Numbered from the stretch's first letter, positions 18,186-27,571 are shown. The stretch is DNA of 64,000 nt from Prevotella sp. (GCA_017462915.1 JAFTQG010000010.1:1-64000); one strand, 5' to 3'. Translations and numbers: made by a program. Notes: a model not told the origin generated them from the letters alone.

Positions 18186-18647
18186 TTATATCTCGTCTGC
18201 AGCATATATGAAGGCATGTGCTGCAGATTTATATTCGAATATTTCTTCATCCTTAAAGAAACGCTTCAGCTCTATGGCTGCTGTTTCAAGAGAGTCGCTG
18301 GTATGTACGATGTTTTCCTGAAACGACATGGCGAAATCACCACGGATTGTGCCAGGCAATGCTTTACGTCCGTTGGTCGTGCCTGCCATCTGCCTTACGA
18401 CATCTACAGCCCCGACACCCTCGTAGCAGCATACGATGACAGGCGTCGCCATCATGGCATTCTTCAACTGATTGAAGAATGGTTTGTCTACATGCTGTGC
18501 ATAATGTTCCTGAAGAATCTCATCCGTAAGCATACACATCTTCATACCTGCCAGTCGCAGTCCTTTCTGTTCAAATCTTTTTGTTACTTCGCCTACAAGT
18601 CCACGCTGCAGGCATGACGGCTTGAGGATAACCAATGTCTTTTCCAT
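18186..18647 (-). CDS. ndk: Nucleoside diphosphate kinase
   Basis: The 153-residue protein starts 'MEKTLVILKPSCLQRGLVG' and has the catalytic His115 in 'ENIVHTSDSLE', with 'GTTNGRKALPGTIRGDFA' as the nucleotide loop. Ndk swaps the terminal phosphate between nucleoside triphosphates through a phosphohistidine. Length and motifs are normal. Its terminator lies just downstream. Confidence 0.96.
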   Translation of the reverse strand: MEKTLVILKPSCLQRGLVGEVTKRFEQKGLRLAGMKMCMLTDEILQEHYAQHVDKPFFNQLKNAMMATPVIVCCYEGVGAVDVVRQMAGTTNGRKALPGTIRGDFAMSFQENIVHTSDSLETAAIELKRFFKDEEIFEYKSAAHAFIYAADEI

Positions 18648-18688
18648 TTCTTTTTGTTTAGGTTAATAGTTTATGATTACTAATTTAA

Positions 18689-20017
18689 TTATGCAGCACA
18701 GTCATATGAGTGTGCTGCATTGTATACCCGGTTTCTTGTTATAGTAAGTATTGCCCCACGAGCAAACAGATAGCAGTTGAATGCAACCCATAATCCGTGA
18801 TTCTGCATTACAGGGTAAAGGAGGTAATACAGTGAGAGAAACAATATCATGCCCACTGCTGTAGACAGCAACATGTAATGTGTCGCCGCAGCGCCTATAT
18901 ATATGCCATCCCAAATGAAGGCCGCCATACCACACACAGGAAAGAGGAGTATCCACAGACTATAGTCCATGGCTGTGGCAAGTACCAATTCATCATCTGT
19001 CAATAAACTGATGAATAACTTCCCGGCTATTGCATACGTAACCGTGAACACAACTATCATAATACCGCCCCATATAAACAGGTTACGTACGACACAGCCA
19101 TAACCGTCTTTATCCCGTGCGCCTATCGCCTTGCCGGCAAGAGCTTCGCCAGCGTATGCAAAGCCGTCCATAAAATAACTGTATAAAGTGAACAGCTGCA
19201 TAAGTATAGTATTGACGGCAAGTGCTGTATCACCAAGTCTCGAGCCTGCCGCTATGAAGACGAAGTGCACGGTAATAAGGCATAGTGTCCTGAGAAAAAT
19301 ATCCTTATTGATAGAAAAAAATCTCGATATTTCTTCCTTTGTAGTCTGTCTTATGATGTCAGCAAACCGCGCCTTATCCTCAAAAAGTATCTTTTTATAA
19401 TACTTTGCAAGCAGGAGCAGAGCCGTTATGAATCCTCCCCATTGCGCTGTCAAAGTACCAAGAGCGACACCTTCGACCTTCATGCCGAATACATAAACGA
19501 AAGAAAGGCTGGCTAATATATTAAGGATATTCTGCGATATAGCAATGAACATCGGGACACGTGAGTTTTGCATTCCAATGAACCAGCCGTTAAGTGCAAA
19601 CATACCAAGTGATGCCGGTGCCCCGAATATGCAGATATTAAAATACGTACGTGCAAGATTCCCCACCTCTTCCGACGGTGCTATGAAGAACATGCCACAT
19701 TCTCTGATAATAGGTGCAGCGACTATCAGTAATATTGCAATGGCGAGCGCCACGCTCAAACTACATGCAAGGTATCTCCTCGTCTCAAGAAAATTTCTCC
19801 TGCCACATGCCTGCGCCGTCATGCCACTTGTACCCATGCGAAGAAACGCGAACATCCAGTATATGATATTGAACAGCATCCCTCCGACAGCAATAGCCCC
19901 AATATAAGCCGAAGAACCAAGATGTCCTGTTATAGCGACATCTATCAGTCCAAGTAAAGGCACTGTTATATTGGAGACAATGCTCGGTATGGCTATTTTC
20001 AGAATCTGTCTGTTCAT
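18689..20017 (-). CDS. MATE-family multidrug/Na+ efflux protein
   Basis: This 442-residue protein has about twelve membrane helices in two homologous halves, with the MATE start 'ILKIAIPSIVSNITVPLLGLIDVAITGHLG' region and the second-half 'FMDGFAYAGEALAGKAIGARD' segment. MATE proteins export drugs or metabolites in exchange for Na+ or H+. The closest known shape is the DinF-like group; the substrate cannot be told. It lies between ndk and dnaX on the same strand but with gaps of 41 and 86 bases. Confidence 0.9.
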   Translation of the reverse strand: MNRQILKIAIPSIVSNITVPLLGLIDVAITGHLGSSAYIGAIAVGGMLFNIIYWMFAFLRMGTSGMTAQACGRRNFLETRRYLACSLSVALAIAILLIVAAPIIRECGMFFIAPSEEVGNLARTYFNICIFGAPASLGMFALNGWFIGMQNSRVPMFIAISQNILNILASLSFVYVFGMKVEGVALGTLTAQWGGFITALLLLAKYYKKILFEDKARFADIIRQTTKEEISRFFSINKDIFLRTLCLITVHFVFIAAGSRLGDTALAVNTILMQLFTLYSYFMDGFAYAGEALAGKAIGARDKDGYGCVVRNLFIWGGIMIVVFTVTYAIAGKLFISLLTDDELVLATAMDYSLWILLFPVCGMAAFIWDGIYIGAAATHYMLLSTAVGMILFLSLYYLLYPVMQNHGLWVAFNCYLFARGAILTITRNRVYNAAHSYDCAA

Positions 20018-20103
20018 GAATCAAAATCAGAGGGAAATGCTCAGTAAATCATATATATGGGCTGAACTGTGTACATCAATATCATTCGGGTATACAGCTG
20101 GCA

Positions 20104-21906
20104 CTACATGAGTTCAAGCTCGAGTTCTTTGACAAGGTGATTGAACACTGAGTATTGATTCTTGAGCTTCTCAAACAACTCTGGTGGCGTGAGAACCCTC
20201 TTTATCTCTGTATTCTCTGCCAAACGATACGATACCTGTATCTCTGAATTGGAAAGTTCCTTGGCCAAGGTAGCCCTTATTCTCGAATTGATTTCCTTCA
20301 GTTGATCGAGAAGTATGCTGTTGGTAACGACAATCTCCACATTGGGATACTCTGTAATACGCGGCTCCAGATTGCGCATACTTGTAGCAAGTCCGATAAG
20401 TTTACGGTTCTGTGCCATGCGGTTACACATAGCCATCCATTGGAAACCGAGTTGCTCATTGTCAAATGCCTTTACAGCACCATTGGAGACAAGTTCTTCC
20501 TCAGCAGCTGACACTTGTACCGTATCCTTTTTCTTTAGAGAACCGAACGTACCACCCAATGCGCTTATTCGCATCTTCGGAGCAGTTATTGCTGCTGCAG
20601 GTATCTCGGGGACAGGCTGTACAGATTTTTCAACCTTCTCGGATTGCGCAGACATTGGCACTCCACCTCCCTGCAGTACCGTCTGCTGGGTATTTTGCAA
20701 GGAAGAAACAGCCCCAGCCACCTGTACTGCCGGTTCAAGCTGTTTTGGAGTTATTTTGCTGAACAGGGATTTCAATCTTCGCCCCAAACGGGGCGCCCCG
20801 TCACCGGTGTCCGCAGGTTGTGTTATTTGCGCCACCTCGATAAGCGTTATCTCGACAAGGAGGCGTTTATTGCTGCTCATGCGGTAATTGAGGTCACAGC
20901 GTGTAAGTATCTGCAAAGCCTTGTACAGGAAAGTGGCAGGGCATTTCTGCGCCTGCTCCTGATAGCGCTGTGCATATCTTTTGCTGGCCTCAAGGAGCGG
21001 TATTGTCTGCGCATCCTTAGCCATCATCACATTACGGATATGCTCGGCAAATCCGCTGATGATATTCCCTCCATCCATTCCGTCAGCAAGCATCCTGTTG
21101 AGAAGAACCATTGCTTCGGCACACTTGTTCTGAAGGCTGAGATCTACAAGCTGGAAATAATCGTCTATATCAAGAAGATTCAAATCCTTGATTACCTTTT
21201 CCAAGGTTATATCTCCCTGACAGAATGATGCGGCTTGATCGAAAATGGACAGAGCGTCTCGCATTCCGCCATCAGCCTTTTCTGCAATGACCTCTAAAGC
21301 CTCCTCCTCATAAGTATACCCTTCACGCTCAGCAATCATTTTCAGATGCTTTACCGTATTCGGTACTGTCATCCTGTCAAAGTCATATATCTGGCAACGT
21401 GAGAGTATTGTCGGCAGCAGTTTGTTCTTCTCCGTTGTAGCAAGGATGAAAATGACGTATGAAGGCGGCTCTTCAAGTGTCTTTAGGAAAGCGTTAAAAG
21501 CCTGTGTGGAGAGCATGTGTACCTCGTCGATGATGAAGACCTTATATTTGCCTATCTGAGGCGGGATACGTGTCTGCTCCATCAATTGCTTGATGTTCTC
21601 CACAGAGTTATTCGATGCGGCATCAAGCTCAAAGACATTATAGGAGCGTTGTTCGGCAAAAGCCCTGCAGCTCTCACATTCACCGCAAGCATCACCGTCG
21701 GCAGACGGATTCTCGCAGTTGATTGTCTTTGCGAAGATACGCGCACAAGTCGTCTTGCCGACACCACGAGGACCGCAAAAAAGGAATGCATGAGCAAGCT
21801 TTCCCGACTTTACAGCATTCTTCAGCGTTGTGGTCAGAGCCTCCTGCCCCACAACAGACGCGAAGGATGCCGGACGGTACTTACGTGCTGAAACCTGGTA
21901 TTCCAT
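20104..21906 (-). CDS. dnaX: DNA polymerase III subunit gamma/tau
   Basis: The AAA+ clamp loader domain fills residues 1-370: Walker A 'GPRGVGKTTCARIF', a zinc module 'CGECESCRAF' with an earlier Cys, Walker B 'VFIIDEVHML' and the SRC arginine finger 'ILSRCQ'. A low-complexity Ala/Gln/Val linker (about 385-480) leads to a C-terminal helical domain (490-600) that would contact the polymerase. At 600 residues it is tau-like. A possible frameshift signal to make a short gamma form was not seen. A TAACTTTG box on the minus strand (plus 21938-21945) may be its promoter. Confidence 0.93.
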   Translation of the reverse strand: MEYQVSARKYRPASFASVVGQEALTTTLKNAVKSGKLAHAFLFCGPRGVGKTTCARIFAKTINCENPSADGDACGECESCRAFAEQRSYNVFELDAASNNSVENIKQLMEQTRIPPQIGKYKVFIIDEVHMLSTQAFNAFLKTLEEPPSYVIFILATTEKNKLLPTILSRCQIYDFDRMTVPNTVKHLKMIAEREGYTYEEEALEVIAEKADGGMRDALSIFDQAASFCQGDITLEKVIKDLNLLDIDDYFQLVDLSLQNKCAEAMVLLNRMLADGMDGGNIISGFAEHIRNVMMAKDAQTIPLLEASKRYAQRYQEQAQKCPATFLYKALQILTRCDLNYRMSSNKRLLVEITLIEVAQITQPADTGDGAPRLGRRLKSLFSKITPKQLEPAVQVAGAVSSLQNTQQTVLQGGGVPMSAQSEKVEKSVQPVPEIPAAAITAPKMRISALGGTFGSLKKKDTVQVSAAEEELVSNGAVKAFDNEQLGFQWMAMCNRMAQNRKLIGLATSMRNLEPRITEYPNVEIVVTNSILLDQLKEINSRIRATLAKELSNSEIQVSYRLAENTEIKRVLTPPELFEKLKNQYSVFNHLVKELELELM

Positions 21907-21937
21907 AAAACAGTTTTTCGGTTATTGTTATTTTTCG

Positions 21938-21945
21938 CAAAGTTA
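21938..21945 (-). promoter_or_regulatory. Putative -7 box for dnaX
   Basis: The minus strand reads TAACTTTG, 32 bases upstream of the dnaX ATG. No clear TTTG lies about 20 bases further upstream. Confidence 0.45.
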
Positions 21946-22066
21946 CGAAAAATGGTCGAGATATAAAAAATGTGTCTGATAAATTAAGAAATTATAAGGA
22001 ACGGATGATTTTACAAACAAATCTTAATTATTATAGTATCCATAATGAAAGTACGGGAATTTTGTT

Positions 22067-22074
22067 TACTTTTG
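22067..22074 (+). promoter_or_regulatory. Putative -7 box for the FtsB/DivIC gene
   Basis: TACTTTTG matches TAnnTTTG, 26 bases before the ATG at 22100, so any leader would be very short. No upstream TTTG is evident. Confidence 0.4.
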
Positions 22075-22099
22075 CATGTAACTATTTTTCGTGGCAAGA

Positions 22100-22447
22100 A
22101 TGAACAAAACAGCTTTATACAGCATACTTTCACGATATAAATACCTGATTACTTTCATCATCGGTATATTTATCGTCGGTTTCGCGGACTCCAACAGTCT
22201 GTACCACCGTGTATTGCTTCAGTATGAGATACAGGACTTGAAATCCGAGATAGAACAATATACAAAAATATACGAGGACGACAAAAGTCAACTACGTGAT
22301 CTTGAACGTGATCCAAGAAATATTGAGCGTATAGCCCGTGAGCGCTATTTCATGAAAACAGACGATGAAGACATTTTTGTGCTCAGTACAGATCCACGTT
22401 CCATCAATGATTTCCCAACAAACAAAAGTGATGAGTCAGAACATTAA
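22100..22447 (+). CDS. FtsB/DivIC-type septum formation initiator
   Basis: This 115-residue bitopic protein has a membrane helix (about residues 14-32) then a coiled coil ('EIQDLKSEIEQYTKIYEDDKSQLRDLE') and the typical 'RDPRNIERIARERYFMK' motif. FtsB/DivIC proteins join the divisome through this coiled coil. I chose the ATG at 22100; a GTG at 22091 would add three residues. The 3' end overlaps the next gene by 17 bases, which implies coupling. Confidence 0.88.
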   Translation: MNKTALYSILSRYKYLITFIIGIFIVGFADSNSLYHRVLLQYEIQDLKSEIEQYTKIYEDDKSQLRDLERDPRNIERIARERYFMKTDDEDIFVLSTDPRSINDFPTNKSDESEH

Positions 22448-22889
22448 ATACAGGAATAATAACAGAAATGGCATCATAATGCTCCTTGGTGGATTTATGA
22501 TGGTCGTATGCACAGGTCTTCTTATTGTATCAATGCTTATGTCAGATACCAGATGGGCATCTGTTGTTGTCAAAATCGTCCCTTGGATGTATCTTGCCGG
22601 GGCAACAGTCTATGTGATAGCTCAGCGTATGGACATCAAAGTAAAAGAGTCACTGACCCTGAAACGGCTATATTCCATACAACTAATTTCCGGAATATGC
22701 TTTATCTTGGCGGGAATATTCATGGTTGAACATGTTTACCATTTCATACAGCCCCTTGTTGTCAACAGCATTGACAGCTATTTCACATACATTCAAATTG
22801 TTCACAACAACTGGGTCGTATTGCTTTTGGTAGGTGCAATATTGCAGATGTATACTGCGCACAGAATATCGTATGAGATGAGAAAATAG
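22431..22889 (+). CDS. Four-helix integral membrane protein, unknown function
   Basis: The 152-residue protein has about four hydrophobic helices (near residues 14-37, 44-64, 82-106 and 124-143) and short polar loops. I do not recognise a family. The ATG at 22431 sits inside the end of the FtsB-type gene, so the two are probably translated together. A role at the envelope is suggested only by the neighbour. Confidence 0.7.
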   Translation: MSQNIKYRNNNRNGIIMLLGGFMMVVCTGLLIVSMLMSDTRWASVVVKIVPWMYLAGATVYVIAQRMDIKVKESLTLKRLYSIQLISGICFILAGIFMVEHVYHFIQPLVVNSIDSYFTYIQIVHNNWVVLLLVGAILQMYTAHRISYEMRK

Positions 22890-23007
22890 TCTTAAAAACC
22901 TATAAAACATAACAGAATAGAATTAAATTGACTGAATTTATTTTCATTCTTAGATATATCACAGTAACTTTGCAGAGCATTAGCAAACAGACTTCTACCT
23001 TAACTCC

Positions 23008-23790
23008 ATGAAGAAAATACTATACACCATATTGACAGTCCTGACCTGCACCTCTTGTTCAAAATCATTCGAGGTGCAAGGAACTTCAAACATATCAACA
23101 CTCGACGGCCGGATGCTGTATCTGAAAACCGTCAAGGACGGCAAACTGAAAAGCATCGACTCCTGTGAGGTTGTACATGGCCAATTCAAATTCTCCGGGG
23201 CAACAGACTCTGTATGTATGGCTACAATTTTCATGGACGAAGAGAGCGTCATGCCTATCGTCCTTGAAGAAGGGAAAATATCAATCCAGCTTAACAACAC
23301 AAAACAGAACTGTACCGGCACAGAACTTAACGACAAGCTGTTTCAATTTATAGACAATTACAATAAATTACAGAGCCAGTATAGTGACCTTTCACACCGT
23401 GAGAACCAAGCCATCATGGACGGTGAGGATATGAATGCTGTCTACAAGAGCATTACAGCAGATGCCGAACGTATAGCCATGGAGCAGGACAAACTGATAA
23501 CAGGCTTCATCTGTGACAACTTTGACAATATCCTTGGCCCTGGCGTGTTCATGATGATAACTTCAGGGTATGAATATCCTGAACTGACCCCATGGATAGA
23601 GGATATCATGAGCAAGGCTACCGATACATTCAAGACCAATAGCTATGTGAAAGATTACATGGATGCCGCGCAGCGCAACCAGAATATAATGAACGGCATG
23701 GAGACTCCGGCACCACAGCCACAAGCCCCAATAGGCACAAGTGACGTTATGCCTCCAACTCCTGCTGAGATGGCAGCTCCCGCTGAGTAG
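23008..23790 (+). CDS. DUF4369 lipoprotein
   Basis: A short signal ends at 'TCTSCSK', which gives a lipoprotein Cys near residue 17. Residues 22-115 show the DUF4369 pattern ('GTSNISTLDGRMLYLKT..GKLKSIDSCEV..GQFKFSG'), a beta-rich module often found in front of thioredoxin domains in Bacteroidetes. Here no thioredoxin domain follows; instead there is a helical region and a Pro/Ala-rich end. It is an outer envelope protein of unknown role. It is followed 19 bases later by the probable TTG start of pyrC. Confidence 0.82.
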   Translation: MKKILYTILTVLTCTSCSKSFEVQGTSNISTLDGRMLYLKTVKDGKLKSIDSCEVVHGQFKFSGATDSVCMATIFMDEESVMPIVLEEGKISIQLNNTKQNCTGTELNDKLFQFIDNYNKLQSQYSDLSHRENQAIMDGEDMNAVYKSITADAERIAMEQDKLITGFICDNFDNILGPGVFMMITSGYEYPELTPWIEDIMSKATDTFKTNSYVKDYMDAAQRNQNIMNGMETPAPQPQAPIGTSDVMPPTPAEMAAPAE

Positions 23791-23809
23791 TGACTCAAAA
23801 CAGAATACT

Positions 23810-25180
23810 TTGAACATACTTATAAAAAACGGAACTATTGTCAATGAAGGGAAGTCTTTTATTGGCAGTATTATAGTAGAAGACGACAAGATCAAAGCCA
23901 GCTTGCCGTATACAGAAACACCCCGTGGCGTCTATGACAAGGAAATAGATGCCACGGGGTGTTTTGTTATACCTGGAGTGATAGATTCACATGTACATTT
24001 CCGCGAACCAGGACTTACACACAAGGCTGATATCGAGAGTGAAAGCCGTGCTGCCGCGTATGGTGGTGTGACAACATATTTTGATATGCCTAACACAAAG
24101 CCACAGACTACAAGTCTTGAAGCTTTGGAGGAAAAATTCCGTATAGCAAGGGATAAGAGCCATGTCAATTACAGTTTCTTCTTTGGAGCTGCAAGCGACA
24201 ACGCAGAGATTTTGAGGAACATCGACCGGCATAGCATTCCCGGATTGAAGCTGTTCATGGGCAGTTCTACAGGCAATATGCTGGTAGACAAGGATGAAGC
24301 TTTAGAACACATCTTTCAAATCTCCAAGACCCTTGACATGCCTCTGATGGTACACTGCGAAGACAGCACTGTCATAAATGCAAATATGGAGAAGGCAAAA
24401 GCCTTATATGGCGAAGACCCGGACATCATACATCATCCAGAGATACGTTCTTCCGAAGCCTGCATCAAATCGGCAAGTAAGGGTTTGACGCTTGCAATGA
24501 AATACGGTACAAGACTTCATCTGGCTCATGTCTCGACACAAGAAGAACTTGCTCTTGTAAAAGAGCAGAACGCAAGATGCCAAGAGAACCGTACAGAGTC
24601 ACCAACCCAGATAACATGTGAGGCGACAGTAAGCCACCTGCTGTTCTGCGACAAAGATTATGAGACCCTTGGCACGCGTATAAAATGCAACCCAGCTATA
24701 AAGACATTTTCAGACAAGGAGGCACTACGTAGAGGACTTTCTGACGGCACGATATTCACGATAGGTACAGACCACGCCCCGCACACTCTTGACGAGAAAA
24801 AAGGCGGAGCATCAAAAGCCGTGTCAGGTATGCCGATGCTGCAATTCTCGTTGGTCTCCATGCTGTCACTTGTAGATGAAGGAGTCTTGTCCATGGAACG
24901 TATGGTAGAACTGATGTGTCATAATCCCGCACAGCTGTTCTCTGTCCGTGAACGAGGTTTTCTCCGTAAGAACTACAAAGCGGATATTGTAATAGTATCA
25001 AGGAATATACCGGAATGGACTCTTACATCCGATGACATACAAAGCAAATGTCACTGGAGCCCGCTTGAAGGAAAGACATTCCGCTGGCGCGTCGTCCATA
25101 CAATATGCAACGGCAAGCATATATTTGATAATGGTGTATTTGACGAAAACTCACGTGGCGAAGAAGTCTGTTTCCGCTGA
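23810..25180 (+). CDS. pyrC: Dihydroorotase, probable TTG start
   Basis: The enzyme closes carbamoyl-aspartate to dihydroorotate in pyrimidine synthesis. Metal motifs are complete: 'DSHVHFREPG', the carbamylated Lys in 'LKLFMGSSTGN', 'HCEDS', 'HLAHVST' and 'GTDHAPH'. I place the start at TTG 23810, which begins 'LNILIKNGTIV' as in the family and gives 456 residues. An in-frame ATG at 23741 would overlap the DUF4369 gene and add 23 hydrophobic residues that do not belong to a dihydroorotase. Confidence 0.92.
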   Translation: MNILIKNGTIVNEGKSFIGSIIVEDDKIKASLPYTETPRGVYDKEIDATGCFVIPGVIDSHVHFREPGLTHKADIESESRAAAYGGVTTYFDMPNTKPQTTSLEALEEKFRIARDKSHVNYSFFFGAASDNAEILRNIDRHSIPGLKLFMGSSTGNMLVDKDEALEHIFQISKTLDMPLMVHCEDSTVINANMEKAKALYGEDPDIIHHPEIRSSEACIKSASKGLTLAMKYGTRLHLAHVSTQEELALVKEQNARCQENRTESPTQITCEATVSHLLFCDKDYETLGTRIKCNPAIKTFSDKEALRRGLSDGTIFTIGTDHAPHTLDEKKGGASKAVSGMPMLQFSLVSMLSLVDEGVLSMERMVELMCHNPAQLFSVRERGFLRKNYKADIVIVSRNIPEWTLTSDDIQSKCHWSPLEGKTFRWRVVHTICNGKHIFDNGVFDENSRGEEVCFR

Positions 25181-25253
25181 TTATACACGATTATCCGCAA
25201 TGATACCATAGAGCAATTATGGAAACGGCCATAATGCTCCAATAAACAATTCT

Positions 25254-26150
25254 ATGACAATGAAACATTACTATAATAATACTCCTCAAGATTATACTTA
25301 TATTCAAGTAGAATATGAAGCACCGCTGCTCGATTATCTCCTGAAAAACGTGAAGATGTCACGCAACAAGATAAAGGACACGCTGCAAGGAAGAGGCATC
25401 AAGGTCGGCGGAAAGACTGTCACACAGTTTGATTACCCATTGAAGCGCGGCATGAAACTGGCGATTTCCAAATCGAAGCGCAATGACACTTTCAAATCAA
25501 AATGGGTCAAAATCGTATATGAAGACCGCTACCTCATTGTCATAGAGAAAATGCCTGGAATCCTCTCCATGGCAGGAGCACACACCACACTTAACGTCAA
25601 GACTGTCCTTGATGAATATTTCCAGAAGACACGCCAGAAATGCCGTGCCCACACGGTGCATCGCCTGGACCGTGACACAAGCGGACTCATGGTCTACGCC
25701 AAGGACATGGAGACGGAACAGATACTTGAACATAACTGGCACGATATAGTATTCGACCGCAGATATGTCGCCGTCGTCTCAGGCGAGATGGAAGAAGACC
25801 GAGGCACCGTGGCAAACTGGCTGAAAGACAACAAGGCATATATAACCTACAGTTCACCTGTGGACAATGGAGGAAAATACGCCGTTACACATTACCAGAC
25901 ACTGGCACGTACCACAGAGCACTCACTTGTAGAATACAAACTGGAGACAGGACGCAAGAATCAGATTCGCGTGCATACAGCAGACCTTGGACATCCCGTA
26001 TGCGGTGACGTCAAGTACGGTAATGGAGACAATCCTCTGCACCGCCTATGCCTACACGCTTACATGCTGTGCTTCTATCATCCTGTGACAAGAGAGCCGA
26101 TGGAGTTCAGCACTCCGATACCAACGACTTTCCGCAAGCTCTTCAAATAG
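25254..26150 (+). CDS. RluA-family pseudouridine synthase
   Basis: This 298-residue protein has an S4-like N-terminal domain (about residues 15-80, with 'NKIKDTLQGRGIKVGGK') and the RluA catalytic motif 'VHRLDRDTSGLMVYAK' with the nucleophilic Asp. The C-terminal 'GRKNQIRVHTADLGHPVCGD' fits the family. Which RNA position is modified cannot be told. It follows pyrC after 73 bases. Confidence 0.92.
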   Translation: MTMKHYYNNTPQDYTYIQVEYEAPLLDYLLKNVKMSRNKIKDTLQGRGIKVGGKTVTQFDYPLKRGMKLAISKSKRNDTFKSKWVKIVYEDRYLIVIEKMPGILSMAGAHTTLNVKTVLDEYFQKTRQKCRAHTVHRLDRDTSGLMVYAKDMETEQILEHNWHDIVFDRRYVAVVSGEMEEDRGTVANWLKDNKAYITYSSPVDNGGKYAVTHYQTLARTTEHSLVEYKLETGRKNQIRVHTADLGHPVCGDVKYGNGDNPLHRLCLHAYMLCFYHPVTREPMEFSTPIPTTFRKLFK

Positions 26151-26224
26151 ACAAAGGATGCATCACTATATGTAACAAATCATATATCCCACAAACATAA
26201 CAAGACAAAGACAATAACGCAACC

Positions 26225-26377
26225 ATGGAAAATCTTACATACTATATCCTGTGCATCGTAGCCTTTATCATCGGCGTATGGCTTGTAAAAAGATGCGTAG
26301 GATGCCTTATACGCTCTGCCATAACCATCATTATCATTGCCGGTCTGGCATATATTTACTTCAATTTCTACTCATAA
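26225..26377 (+). CDS. Small membrane protein, 50 aa
   Basis: An ATG at 26225 opens a 50-residue frame with two hydrophobic stretches (about residues 6-20 and 29-46) separated by a basic Cys-containing turn 'KRCVGC'. It lies between rluA and rpsP on the same strand with a Gly/Val-rich first helix. Nothing homologous is known to me. The reading frame is intact, has a reasonable start and lies where no other gene can be placed, so I call it as a probable small gene. Confidence 0.5.
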   Translation: MENLTYYILCIVAFIIGVWLVKRCVGCLIRSAITIIIIAGLAYIYFNFYS

Positions 26378-26444
26378 ACCGATAAAAAACGTTAAATGTT
26401 GCATTTATACGTATTACATAATGCGGTAATTGATTAAAAATGAG

Positions 26445-26452
26445 TAACTTTG
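26445..26452 (+). promoter_or_regulatory. Putative -7 box for rpsP
   Basis: TAACTTTG matches TAnnTTTG, 82 bases before the rpsP start. It would give a leader that holds two hairpins. Confidence 0.5.
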
Positions 26453-26457
26453 CATCC

Positions 26458-26513
26458 GCTCCCACGTGTTGGGAGCATATTATCTAATTATTAACCGCGG
26501 CACGTGTGCCGCA
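26458..26513 (+). promoter_or_regulatory. Structured leader of rpsP with two hairpins
   Basis: GCTCCCA/TGGGAGC (26458-26476) and GCGGCAC/GTGCCGC (26498-26513) form two GC-rich hairpins within about 55 bases before the S16 start. The two loops share CACGTGT. This could be an autoregulatory leader or an mRNA stabiliser; only the structure is seen. Confidence 0.55.
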
Positions 26514-26533
26514 CAAAACAATTATTTAAAACT

Positions 26534-27064
26534 ATGGCAACAAAAATTCGCCTCCAGCGTGGTGGTCGTAAGAACTACGCATTCTACAGTGTTGTAATCG
26601 CAGACTCACGTGCTCCACGTGACGGCCGTTTCATCGAGAAAATCGGAACTTACAACCCTAACACAGACCCTGCAACTGTTGATATCAACTTTGAGCGTGC
26701 TCTCTACTGGGTAGAGTGCGGTGCACAGCCAACAGACACAGTACGCAACATCCTCAGCAGAGAGGGAGTCTACCTCATGAAGCATCTCAAGGGTGGTGTA
26801 AAGAAGGGAGCATTCGACGAGTCTGCCGTACAGCAGAAGTTCGATGCTTGGAAGCAGGCTAAGGCAAACGGTTTTGACGCTGCAAAGGCAGCCGTTGCAA
26901 AGGCTAAGGACGAGGCAAAGGCTACACAGCTTGCTGCTGAGAAAGCTCAGAACGACGCTAAAGCAAAGGCTGTAGCTGAGAAGAAGGCTGCCGCTGCTGC
27001 CGCAAAGGCTGAAGCAGAAGCTGCTGCCACTGCAGAAGAGACAACAGAGACAGCAGAGGCTTAA
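26534..27064 (+). CDS. rpsP: Ribosomal protein S16 with long Ala/Lys tail
   Basis: Residues 1-80 are S16: '[23 protein letters not shown]' at the start, '[14 protein letters not shown]' and '[18 protein letters not shown]'. Residues 95-176 are a low-complexity helix of Ala, Lys, Glu and Thr, likely disordered or coiled. S16 in many bacteria has only about 80-90 residues; a tail of this kind is common in Bacteroidetes. I chose the ATG at 26534, which gives the family's start; an earlier ATG at 26504 lies inside a leader hairpin. Confidence 0.95.
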   Translation: MATKIRLQRGGRKNYAFYSVVIADSRAPRDGRFIEKIGTYNPNTDPATVDINFERALYWVECGAQPTDTVRNILSREGVYLMKHLKGGVKKGAFDESAVQQKFDAWKQAKANGFDAAKAAVAKAKDEAKATQLAAEKAQNDAKAKAVAEKKAAAAAAKAEAEAAATAEETTETAEA

Positions 27065-27115
27065 ATCAAACAACCCTCTACAATCTCTTTACAGTCTTAT
27101 CTGTAGAGATATCTA

Positions 27116-27162
27116 AAATCCACATACATCCAGCAAATTCCTTCGGATGTATGTGGATTTCT
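27116..27162 (+). terminator. Terminator after rpsP
   Basis: A perfect 16-bp stem, AAATCCACATACATCC with its complement at 27145-27160, is followed by CTTTTTAT. It lies about 50 bases after the rpsP stop. Confidence 0.85.
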
Positions 27163-27297
27163 TTTTATCGGTAGAAAGACTTGACTGTTGCGGCACTAAG
27201 ACTCCGTCAACTTCACATCAGCAATTAGGACTAAAGTGGCATAAATCATCATCTACACACAGACATAATCCATTGGACAATTATACACTCATGAAAA

Positions 27298-27378
27298 AAA
27301 GGTAACCCTTCACTTACTGAAAGGTTACCTTTTATCTTGTAAAGGGTTACCTTACACATCATCAAGGGTAACCCTATA
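27298..27378. repeat. GGTNACC 22-bp phased array, copy B
   Basis: Heptamers occur at 27301 (GGTAACC), 27323 (GGTTACC), 27345 (GGTTACC) and 27367 (GGTAACC), each exactly 22 bases apart. Units 1/2 and 3/4 are perfect reverse complements (centre A with T, then T with A), so two hairpins can form. The copy lies between rpsP and the convergent DUF3332 gene. The rest of the 27163-27571 gap shows no gene. Confidence 0.88.
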
Positions 27379-27571
27379 AAATAAAAGTATGATGGCTGAT
27401 GTATAATTTCCTGTAGTCCACGGGTATATATCCCATAGACTACATCTTGCAATCAAGATAAATCTCTCCGAAACTGTATGGATTGAACTTCATTTTTCTT
27501 AAAGAGTACAGAATATGCCCTATATGCTCCTCATAAAAAACGAGTCTCTTTATCCATACATGGAGCAACAT

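Noticed and set aside
23741..23810. ATG at 23741 as the pyrC start
   Set aside because: It overlaps the previous gene by 50 bases and adds a hydrophobic segment unlike dihydroorotases; TTG at 23810 fits better.
27298..27378. GGTNACC arrays as restriction sites or chance BstEII sites
   Set aside because: The heptamer equals the BstEII site, but the exact 22-bp spacing in all twelve intervals is not explained by this, and no restriction-modification gene is near.
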